A stretch of 6,326 nt of DNA, from contig QMLW01000125.1 in the NCBI GenBank assembly GCA_003646935.1, forward strand, positions 1-6,326, written 5' to 3'. The translations under genes and the position numbers were made by a program. Below are positions 1-5,295 of the stretch, piece after piece (position 1 is the stretch's first letter; the number at the start of each line of letters is the position of its first letter). Source of the stretch: Deltaproteobacteria bacterium (lineage in GTDB: Bacteria > Desulfobacterota > DSM-4660 > Desulfatiglandales > B25-G16). Under the pieces are notes generated by a model. It saw only the letters and a list, made by a program, of their open reading frames with translations, was not told where the DNA came from and did no database searches.

Positions 1-67
1 ACTCCCATCGCGCGGGCTCGAAATCACGCTTATAGATTATCCCCACTGATTTCGGTACGTGTGTCAT
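1..67 (-). CDS. Probable NAD kinase, N-terminal fragment (runs off left edge)
   Basis: Only the first 22 codons are in the window, read leftward from the ATG at 67 and open to the edge. The peptide contains the stretch VGIIYKRDFEPA. This resembles the first beta strand of bacterial NAD kinases (typically an 'xIGIIYKxx' start), which phosphorylate NAD to NADP in the cytoplasm. The start is well fixed: AAGG lies 4 nt upstream, and the same frame reaches a TGA at 104-106 with no other start codon in between. It lies 91 bp downstream of the P-loop kinase gene on the same strand and may be co-transcribed. The family call rests on about 12 residues and is tentative; that a gene starts here is more secure than its name. 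Confidence 0.5.
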   Translation of the reverse strand, partial: MTHVPKSVGIIYKRDFEPARWE

Positions 68-158
68 CGATCCTTGGTTATCAGGCCTATCTCCACCGTC
101 CTGTCATGAGAAAGAGGGCGGTAACGGTATTATTTCACGTCTGCAGACACCAGCCCCA

Positions 159-767
159 TTACCGGGTCCACTTCCCGATAACCCTCCACTCATCAACGAG
201 ATCTGAGGTCGTATCCACCAACAGGTGGACGATGGGCAGTGAGGGAAATGATTGTTTCATATCATCCAGATCAACTGGCTCGAATCGCTCCTTGTTGTTG
301 AGATAGGCCTGTTGCGTTAATGCATTTGATTCGTAGTTCTCCTTTGTCCTCTCTGATATTCTCCGGAGCGAAACTTCCTGTGGGCATTGCGTTTGCTGAA
401 TCACGAACACCCTATTGTGTCGTGCAGCGATCTCCGCAGCCCTGAGCCTGAGCTCCCTGGTGATAAAGGTGGCATCCAGTATAATGCCCCGGCCCTTGGC
501 CGCAACTTCATCGGCGCGCCGAAAGGTTTCATAATAGACAAGCTGCCGCTTGTTCATATTGGAGGCGACCTTCTCGTCGAAGATATCCTCCCCTTTCAAT
601 ACCTCCAACCGGACAAGGTCTGTTCTCACTATCTGGTAGCCCTTTATCTCGGCAATCACCTCGGTAGTTTCCGTTTTATAGGTAGCCGGAAGACCGCATG
701 CGATGAGCACTGTCTCCGGCACTAGCTCCCGTTTCATGTATTCCACGAATGGTTCCCTCAGTTGCAT
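159..767 (-). CDS. P-loop kinase (COG0645-like, AAA_33 type) with altered Walker A
   Basis: A cytoplasmic nucleotide-binding protein of 202 residues whose substrate is unknown. In order: a Walker A-like GLPATYKT (residues 25-32), a strand ending in TD (49-50) where relatives have the 'SD.xRK' substrate-binding element, a charged helical lid, a Walker B-like ILDATF (96-101, D98), and an Arg-rich stretch near 134-140. The layout matches the small kinases that form the C-terminal half of 'bifunctional aminoglycoside phosphotransferase/ATP-binding' proteins. Oddity: the invariant glycine before the P-loop lysine is Y30 (codon TAT), although K31 and T32 are kept. The start is supported by AAGGAG 7 nt upstream. 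It lies 21 bp after the phosphotransferase-fold gene, surely in one operon with it. A zeta-toxin-like activity is possible from the fold, but no antitoxin gene is present. Confidence 0.75.
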   Translation of the reverse strand: MQLREPFVEYMKRELVPETVLIACGLPATYKTETTEVIAEIKGYQIVRTDLVRLEVLKGEDIFDEKVASNMNKRQLVYYETFRRADEVAAKGRGIILDATFITRELRLRAAEIAARHNRVFVIQQTQCPQEVSLRRISERTKENYESNALTQQAYLNNKERFEPVDLDDMKQSFPSLPIVHLLVDTTSDLVDEWRVIGKWTR

Positions 768-788
768 GCCCCTGCTCCTTATGTCCGC

Positions 789-1784
789 CTATAGATACGA
801 TCTCGCGAGCTGAAAATATCTCCTCGCCGTTTCTACTGCCTCCTCCTTCTTGCCCGGTTCAATGCGCTCGTCATCAAGCTGGAAACTGGTTACCTTGCCT
901 CTCACATATGCCCGGTATACCTTATAGAAGGCAAGAATGGGTTCTACGTCCCTCTCTTGGGCGTGCTCTCGGTAGAAATCCCACAGTATGGTAGAATGCC
1001 TATTTCCGCCATGGTATTCCAGGTCCATCAACAAGAACGCGATATCGTTCAATGTATCAGTATATCTGAATCTATCATTAAATTCAATACAGTCGAATAT
1101 GGGAATATCCTTAGTAAGACATATATGTTCCATGTGAAGATCTCCGTGACAGTCCCGTATCCGCTTGTCCCTTACCCTTCCCAGGAATGCGCTCCTCGAT
1201 GATGTATAACACGATGAAGTCCATCGCTTTAGCTCATTGAAGTCCTCTTTTCGAATCGTCGTTCCGATATACTTCTCGGTCTGTGAGAAATTTTCATCCG
1301 TATTTACCTTGAATGCCTCGGGATCCCCGAAGGCATCGATTTCGGGGGAATGAAGGGCACTCCCGTGGAACCCGGCGAGCACATCGGCAATCCTTTGCAG
1401 CTGGCCTTCGCTCAACTCTCCACGAAGAAACACCGATTTCATGAGCATCTCCTCGGGCAACCTCCGCATCTTCACCGCATATTCAACGACCCTGCCCTGC
1501 CCTTGTCCCATCCGGTAGTGCGTGCCGTCGTGCACTACGGGCACAACCCCCAGGTAGAGGCCTCGTGACAACCTTCTGTTAAGCGTAATCTCCTGGTTGC
1601 AGTAATAATATCTCTTGTCCAAGGTCGTGAAATCCAGGAACCCGAAATCGACCGGTTTTTTTATCTTGTAGACGAATTGATCGGCGATAATGACCATTGA
1701 GATGTGGGTTTGCACAAGGGACACCTGCTCGGTTTCATCCGGGAGATAAGCTGGATTCAAGAGGTCATCGATCATTGAAGACAT
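789..1784 (-). CDS. Aminoglycoside-phosphotransferase-fold kinase (COG2187-like)
   Basis: A protein-kinase-like phosphotransferase of 331 residues. Visible motifs: an N-lobe VYKIKKPVDFGFLDF (38-52) with the likely ATP-contacting lysine, E65 on the following helix, the hinge-like VEYAVKMRRLP (100-110), the catalytic loop CHGDLHMEHICL (212-223, with H213, G214, D215), and the metal-binding FDCIEFN (230-236). These are hallmarks of COG2187, annotated as 'aminoglycoside phosphotransferase family' but without a demonstrated drug substrate, so it should not be read as a resistance gene. I chose the ATG at 1784, preceded by AAAAGG about 6 nt upstream. The upstream ATGs at 1829 and 1835 would add 15 or 17 residues but have no ribosome-binding site. 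It is the first gene of a two-gene unit with the downstream P-loop kinase, the N-terminal partner of which it usually forms. Confidence 0.82.
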   Translation of the reverse strand: MSSMIDDLLNPAYLPDETEQVSLVQTHISMVIIADQFVYKIKKPVDFGFLDFTTLDKRYYYCNQEITLNRRLSRGLYLGVVPVVHDGTHYRMGQGQGRVVEYAVKMRRLPEEMLMKSVFLRGELSEGQLQRIADVLAGFHGSALHSPEIDAFGDPEAFKVNTDENFSQTEKYIGTTIRKEDFNELKRWTSSCYTSSRSAFLGRVRDKRIRDCHGDLHMEHICLTKDIPIFDCIEFNDRFRYTDTLNDIAFLLMDLEYHGGNRHSTILWDFYREHAQERDVEPILAFYKVYRAYVRGKVTSFQLDDERIEPGKKEEAVETARRYFQLARSYL

Positions 1785-1862
1785 GGCTTGCCTTTTACCG
1801 ATATAAAAAGGCCTCTGTGCGCTATTCATGCACATGACAGCAGCATGCCGATTTCTCCGAGC

Positions 1863-1891
1863 ATACTAAAGGGGTGTGAAATGAGGGTCAA
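1863..1891 (-). promoter_or_regulatory. Sigma-70-type promoter for the kinase operon
   Basis: Read on the minus strand, TTGACC (1886-1891, 5 of 6 consensus) and TAGTAT (1863-1868, 4 of 6) are separated by exactly 17 bp. Transcription would start near 1856, leaving a leader of about 70 nt before the ATG at 1784. The call is sequence-only; its placement in the intergenic gap supports it. Confidence 0.55.
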
Positions 1892-1912
1892 GAATAAAAT
1901 GCCGGAACTCGG

Positions 1913-1941
1913 TTGACTTTCCAGGACATCTACACTAAGTT
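1913..1941 (+). promoter_or_regulatory. Sigma-70-type promoter for the nucleoside salvage operon
   Basis: TTGACT (1913-1918, 5 of 6) and TAAGTT (1936-1941, only 3 of 6) are spaced 17 bp apart. The start would be near 1948, giving a leader of about 19 nt that contains the ribosome-binding site. The -35 is 21 bp from the -35 of the divergent kinase promoter, so the two units share one short control region. Confidence 0.4.
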
Positions 1942-1954
1942 TTGATGGACTTTC

Positions 1955-1961
1955 AGGGGGG
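1955..1961 (+). promoter_or_regulatory. Ribosome-binding site deciding the phosphorylase start
   Basis: A G-rich AGGGGGG lies 5 nt before the ATG at 1967 and selects it over the nearby out-of-frame ATG at 1945. Confidence 0.6.
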
Positions 1962-1966
1962 TCGAG

Positions 1967-2785
1967 ATGCTCGAGAAGATCAAGGAGGCCGCTGATTTTC
2001 TTTCGAAAACCATAGAAGCTGCACCCATCATAGGGATGGTTACCGGCACGGGTCTCGCCGACCTGGCTCAGGTCATGGATGTCGATCGGGCCATTTCCTA
2101 CGAGGACATCCCTCATTTCCCTAAATCCACGGTCCCAGGCCACGCGGGTATGCTTCTGTCCGGTCACCTATTCGGCAAATCAATACTCGCCATGCAGGGA
2201 AGGTTCCATATCTACGAGGGGTATTCCGTCAACGAGGTGACATTGCCGATCAGGGTGATGGCCCTGCTCGGCGTGAGGTATCTGCTCATCTTTAGCGCTG
2301 CTGGTGGTCTGGATCCTCATCTCAAGCCAGGGGATTTAATGTTGGTAACGGATCATATCAATCTCACCGGCCAAAACCCCCTTATTGGGCGAAATGCCGA
2401 GGATGCTGCCTCGAGGTTTGCTGATATGAGCTCTGCTTATGATGGTGGTCTGACAGCTTTGGCCATGAAAGCCGCCCTGACCAATGGAATCCATCTCCAT
2501 CAAGGGGTGTATGTGGGTATTACCGGTCCGAGCCTCGAAACACCTGCTGAGACGAGATTCTTGCGGCTCATTGGTGCTGATGCCGTAGGTATGTCAACGG
2601 TAAACGAGGTTATTGAGGCAGTTCATTCAGGAATGAGGGTATTAGTGATTGTCGCGATCACCAACCGAAATATCCCCGAGTGCATGGCGCCCATCTCGAT
2701 TGAAGAGGTCCTTGCAAACGCCAAGAAGGCAACACCGGCGCTTACGAGACTGTTGGGAAAAATCATCGAGGATCTGGAAGTATGA
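1967..2785 (+). CDS. punA: Purine nucleoside phosphorylase, class I (6-oxopurine type)
   Basis: Splits inosine or guanosine (and probably related 6-oxo nucleosides) with phosphate into the free base and (deoxy)ribose 1-phosphate in the cytoplasm; class I enzymes are usually trimers of about 270 residues, and this one has 272. Phosphate-site residues are recognisable against the human enzyme: T28 (in GTGLAD, for S33), H59, R79 and H81 (in QGRFHIYEGY) and S210. The AAGGL signature is at 111-115 and DHINLTGQNPL at 129-139. Base-specificity residues E191 (ETPAE) and N233 (ITNRN) match human E201 and N243, which select 6-oxopurines; methylthioadenosine phosphorylases carry aspartates in the N233 region. 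It overlaps the downstream deaminase gene by 4 bp, so both are probably translated together. Acting on 5'-methylthioinosine is possible from this context but not shown by sequence. Confidence 0.9.
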   Translation: MLEKIKEAADFLSKTIEAAPIIGMVTGTGLADLAQVMDVDRAISYEDIPHFPKSTVPGHAGMLLSGHLFGKSILAMQGRFHIYEGYSVNEVTLPIRVMALLGVRYLLIFSAAGGLDPHLKPGDLMLVTDHINLTGQNPLIGRNAEDAASRFADMSSAYDGGLTALAMKAALTNGIHLHQGVYVGITGPSLETPAETRFLRLIGADAVGMSTVNEVIEAVHSGMRVLVIVAITNRNIPECMAPISIEEVLANAKKATPALTRLLGKIIEDLEV

Positions 2786-4098
2786 GCAGGGCGGATATTA
2801 CGATTCGTAACGGCACGATTCTCACCATGGATCAGGAGAACAGGATTATCCCTAATGGCACCCTTGCCATATCAGGGGATACGATACGCTTCGTGGGCAG
2901 CAACGGGGAGGCCTCGATGGATGCCGGGAAGATCCTGGATGCCGAGGGTGGTCTTATATTGCCCGGCCTTATTAATAGCCATACCCACGCAGCTATGACC
3001 CTTTTCAGGGGATTAGCGGATGATCTTCCCCTGATGGACTGGCTGAATGAGTACATCTTTCCCGTTGAGAGCAAGATGGACGCCGAATTCGTGAGGGTGG
3101 GAACGCTTCTGGCTTGCGCGGAGATGATCATGTCCGGAACCACTACTTTTTGTGACATGTATCTCTTTGAGCATGAGGTGGCACGTGCAGCACGTGAGGC
3201 GGGTATGCGATGCCTCGTGGGGGAAGTCCTCTATGATTTCCCCTCACCCAACTACGGCCCCATAGAACAGGGGCTGCGATATACGGAAAGGCTCATCCAA
3301 ACATGGGGTGATGACCCCCTCGTGTCCATAGCGGTAGAGCCGCACTCCCTTTACACCTGTAGCCCCGATCTGCTCAAAGCGGCCAATACCTTAGCGCTTG
3401 ACTACCATGTCCCGCTCATTATCCATATAGCCGAGACCTTGAGCGAAATCGCCGAGGTGAGGAAGAGATACGGAAAGAGACCCCTCGAACACCTCCAAGC
3501 CCTCGGGGTCCTGGGCCCCAACTTGATCGCGGATCACTGCGTACATCTGGATGAGTGGGATATCGAAACAATTGCCCAACACAAGGCAAAGGCCGTTGAC
3601 AACCCCGAGAGCAACATGAAACTTGCTTCCGGTATCTCGCCGGTACCCGAAATGCTCGCCGCAGGCGTGACCGTTGGCTTGGGCACCGATGGTTGTGCCT
3701 CCAATAACAACCTCGATCTTTTTGAAGAGATGGATATGGCCGCGAAGGCCCATAAGATCAAAAACCTGGATCCCACGGTAATGAACGCCCTCACCGTGGT
3801 TAGGATGGCGACCATTGAAGGCGCCAAGGTGCTCGGGATCGATGCGGTAACCGGCTCACTCGAGGTGGGCAAGAAGGCCGACATCATCGTCCTCGACACC
3901 GACAAACCTCACCTCACGCCCATGTATAATCCATTCTCACACCTCGTGTATGCTGCTCGAGGCCATGACGTGAGGCATACCATCATCAATGGTACGATCG
4001 TGATGGAGGACAGAAGCCTACGTACCCTTGATACAACCGAGATCATGGCCAGGGCCGCAGAGAAATCGGTGAAGGTGCGGGAGTGGGTGGGAATATAA
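2782..4098 (+). CDS. mtaD: 5-methylthioadenosine / S-adenosylhomocysteine deaminase
   Basis: A cytoplasmic amidohydrolase of 438 residues that hydrolytically deaminates MTA and SAH (often also adenosine) to the inosine forms, releasing ammonia (EC 3.5.4.28/31). A short N-terminal beta-sandwich strand set (about 4-60) is followed by the TIM barrel and a C-terminal return to the sandwich (GKKADIIVLDT, 369-379). Metal ligands by alignment to the T. maritima enzyme TM0936 are H67 and H69 (SHTH), H215 (HIAE) and D303 (GTDGCASNN). E218 and H252 are catalytic; E96 and H188 line the substrate pocket. The start ATG forms an ATGA overlap with the phosphorylase stop. Oddity: the family's conserved HNPxSNxKL reads D273-NPESNMKL. 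The related guanine or chlorohydrolase families are less likely because the FPVE, PHSLYTCSP and NPESNMKLASG stretches are typical of MtaD. Confidence 0.9.
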   Translation: MSRADITIRNGTILTMDQENRIIPNGTLAISGDTIRFVGSNGEASMDAGKILDAEGGLILPGLINSHTHAAMTLFRGLADDLPLMDWLNEYIFPVESKMDAEFVRVGTLLACAEMIMSGTTTFCDMYLFEHEVARAAREAGMRCLVGEVLYDFPSPNYGPIEQGLRYTERLIQTWGDDPLVSIAVEPHSLYTCSPDLLKAANTLALDYHVPLIIHIAETLSEIAEVRKRYGKRPLEHLQALGVLGPNLIADHCVHLDEWDIETIAQHKAKAVDNPESNMKLASGISPVPEMLAAGVTVGLGTDGCASNNNLDLFEEMDMAAKAHKIKNLDPTVMNALTVVRMATIEGAKVLGIDAVTGSLEVGKKADIIVLDTDKPHLTPMYNPFSHLVYAARGHDVRHTIINGTIVMEDRSLRTLDTTEIMARAAEKSVKVREWVGI

Positions 4099-4103
4099 TA
4101 TAC

Positions 4104-4250
4104 CTACGCTAATTTTATCTCTTGTTCCAACTTCTTGATCTCCTCGGCTAGTCGGGCTTTTTCCTCTTTGCTGAGGTCTTCTTCCTCTAACCTCTTCCTT
4201 AAAGCCATGAGCTTCATCTCTTGACGGTAGTCCTCACAGGTGTACTTCAT
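4104..4250 (-). CDS. Small helical-hairpin protein of unknown function
   Basis: A 48-residue, highly charged protein that I do not assign to a named family. From memory, small uncharacterised proteins beginning MKYTCEDYRQEM occur in Desulfobacterota genomes; this was not checked. Helix 1 covers about residues 6-24 and a D25-L26-S27 turn leads into helix 2 (28-47). Leucine/isoleucine spacing of 3 and 4 (L14, L17, L21; L34, I38, L41, I45) suggests an antiparallel coiled-coil hairpin. There is no signal peptide or membrane segment. I chose ATG 4250 because AGAGGG lies 7 nt upstream; a longer reading from GTG 4331 has no ribosome-binding site and adds 27 residues of low-complexity-free but unfamiliar sequence. 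The gene converges on the deaminase gene with only 5 bp between the stops. Confidence 0.65.
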   Translation of the reverse strand: MKYTCEDYRQEMKLMALRKRLEEEDLSKEEKARLAEEIKKLEQEIKLA

Positions 4251-4437
4251 GGGAAAGCCCTCTATGGAGAAGTCCTTCTCGTCGCTATCCAGCGGATACC
4301 GGCGTAGGTGAACGCTCGTAAATAAAATCACATATTCTCTGGGAATAATCCCAATGAGTTGCTGTTTGATACGAATGCTGTAGGCCTATATCCTATTGAA
4401 AGAAAAGTAGAAAAATTGATTGCTTTTTCAAATTAGG
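4251..4437. other. Non-coding gap between the small gene and the insertion sequence
   Basis: I see no gene here. The part next to 4250 should carry the small gene's leader and promoter, but no convincing -35/-10 pair was found on the minus strand. The right part becomes A+T-rich and probably contains the left end of the insertion sequence. No terminal repeat matching the right side was recognised apart from a 10-bp pair (4424-4433 with 6259-6268). Confidence 0.5.
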
Positions 4438-4448
4438 TTTGTTACAAT
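4420..4448 (+). promoter_or_regulatory. Transposase promoter with extended -10
   Basis: TACAAT at 4443-4448 (5 of 6) is preceded by TG one base upstream (4440-4441), forming an extended -10. TTGCTT at 4420-4425 (3 of 6) lies 17 bp upstream as a weak -35. Transcription would begin near 4454-4455, just past the left arm of the inverted repeat and 32 nt before the ATG. Confidence 0.55.
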
Positions 4449-4487
4449 TCCCTATATGAAAACCATTAGATGGGGAACTGTAACAAA
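4438..4487 (+). repeat. Near-perfect inverted repeat spanning transposase -10 and start codon
   Basis: The arms 4438-4455 and 4470-4487 pair over 18 positions: 16 Watson-Crick, one G-U (4453-4472) and one A-C mismatch (4447-4478), with a 14-nt loop. The left arm contains the promoter -10. The right arm contains the weak ribosome-binding site GGGGA (4472-4476) and ends on the A of the ATG. As RNA it could hide the start on read-through transcripts; as DNA it could be a two-site operator. There is no U-tract, so it is not an intrinsic terminator. Confidence 0.75.
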
Positions 4488-5248
4488 TGGAGACAACAAA
4501 AGACAGAGACATAGCAGTCCAGAGGTACCTGCGTGAAAAGAAAGTTGCGCCCTTGGAAGAATTGAAAAAGGCCCTGGGAACAGACGCCAGAATGACCGTT
4601 TTTCGGGTGCTTCGTCGTTTGGGATATCTCAGCAGCTACTCGCATCGCGGTCAGTTTTACACCCTTGTTGAGATTCCCCATTTCGATGAGCTCGGCTTGT
4701 GGTCCTACCGTTCGGTGTGGTTCAGCAGGTTTGGGAATCTCTTGGCAACGGCGAAGGCCTTGGTGGACAACTCTGAATCAGGATACACAGCAGCTGAACT
4801 GGAGAACGTGGTACAAGTGGAGGTTCATCACGCCCTTTTGCAGTTAACGCGCCAGGGCAAGATCAGCCGGCAAAGATGTGGGCGCAGCCACATCTACATG
4901 AGTGCTGACAGCGGGAGGCGACGACAGCAGCGTTTGATGCGTGAGGAGCGTCAAGCGTATGCGGAACTGGACCTGGGTCTGCACGTAGAGGTTCTTCCTG
5001 ATGAAATCAAAGCAGCGATCATTCTCTTTTTCAGCATGTTGGACGAGAAGAAGCGACGGCTTTACGCGGGGCTGGAAGCGGCCAAGCTCGGTCATGGAGG
5101 TGATCGAAGGATAGCAGAGTTTCTTGGTTTTGATGTTCATACCGTGGCAAAAGGGCGCAGGGAGCTTTTTGAAAGCCCTATTGATCGCAATCGAATTCGC
5201 TCCAAAGGGGGTGGGCGCAAAAGGGTGGAAAAAAAACGCCAGAGGTAA
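4487..5248 (+). CDS. ISAzo13-family transposase, first frame with winged-helix N-terminus
   Basis: 253 residues. Residues 9-62 look like a winged helix (helix PLEELKKALG, recognition-like helix ARMTVFRVLRRLGYL, wing YSHRGQFYTL). Residues 98-138 look like a second one (YTAAELENVV, HHALLQLTRQGKI, wing SRQRCGRSHIYM). A basic linker (143-157) leads to the part that normally begins ISAzo13 transposases: MLDEKKRRLYAGLEAAKLGHGG (184-205), a helix-turn-helix RRIAEFLGFDVHTVAKGRREL (208-228) and GGGRKRVEKK (241-250). The frame ends three codons later at TAA 5246-5248. The reading frame of the second part continues the family sequence directly from the A8 run, so this product is either the short partner made without frameshifting, possibly a repressor as InsA is for IS1, or one half of a broken gene. 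The start is forced: a TAA lies two codons upstream of ATG 4487. Confidence 0.8.
   Translation: METTKDRDIAVQRYLREKKVAPLEELKKALGTDARMTVFRVLRRLGYLSSYSHRGQFYTLVEIPHFDELGLWSYRSVWFSRFGNLLATAKALVDNSESGYTAAELENVVQVEVHHALLQLTRQGKISRQRCGRSHIYMSADSGRRRQQRLMREERQAYAELDLGLHVEVLPDEIKAAIILFFSMLDEKKRRLYAGLEAAKLGHGGDRRIAEFLGFDVHTVAKGRRELFESPIDRNRIRSKGGGRKRVEKKRQR
5229..5248 (+). other. Probable -1 programmed frameshift site (A8) and first-frame stop
   Basis: Eight consecutive A (5229-5236) are read GAA AAA AAA in the first frame, so 5230-5236 is a perfect A AAA AAA slippery heptamer. After a -1 slip the next codon starts at 5236 and reads TPEVIEEIVKILEF, the expected family continuation; the unslipped frame stops at 5246. 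A G-rich, ribosome-binding-like AGGGGGTGGG lies at 5206-5215, 14 nt upstream of the heptamer, where such stimulators act in dnaX-type sites. No strong downstream hairpin was found. The fusion would have 250 + 342 = 592 residues. Confidence 0.65.
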
Positions 5249-5295
5249 TCGAGGAGATCGTAAAGATCCTGGAGTTTGACACTGCCGGAGACCCG

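Noticed and set aside
139..148. Perfect 10-bp palindrome GTCTGCAGAC in the gap after the P-loop kinase
   Set aside because: There is no loop and no U-tract, so it is not a terminator, and nothing else marks it as an operator.
387..725. Plus-strand open frame of 112 codons
   Set aside because: It is antisense to the P-loop kinase and its sequence looks non-natural; the minus-strand reading shows family motifs.
159..1784. Antibiotic resistance or toxin-antitoxin locus
   Set aside because: The phosphotransferase-fold gene belongs to the chromosomal COG2187 type, not to known drug-modifying enzymes. The P-loop gene has no small antitoxin partner.
1826..2167. Minus-strand open frame of 113 codons
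   Set aside because: It is antisense to the start of the phosphorylase gene, whose motifs are unambiguous; the frame's product has no recognisable features.
3391..3905. Two long minus-strand open frames inside the deaminase gene
   Set aside because: They are by-products of codon usage in mtaD; they overlap each other and have no ribosome-binding sites or recognisable motifs.
4340..4353. TGGGA-ATAA-TCCCA mini-palindrome
   Set aside because: A 5-bp stem alone in an A+T-rich gap is expected by chance; there is no U-tract.
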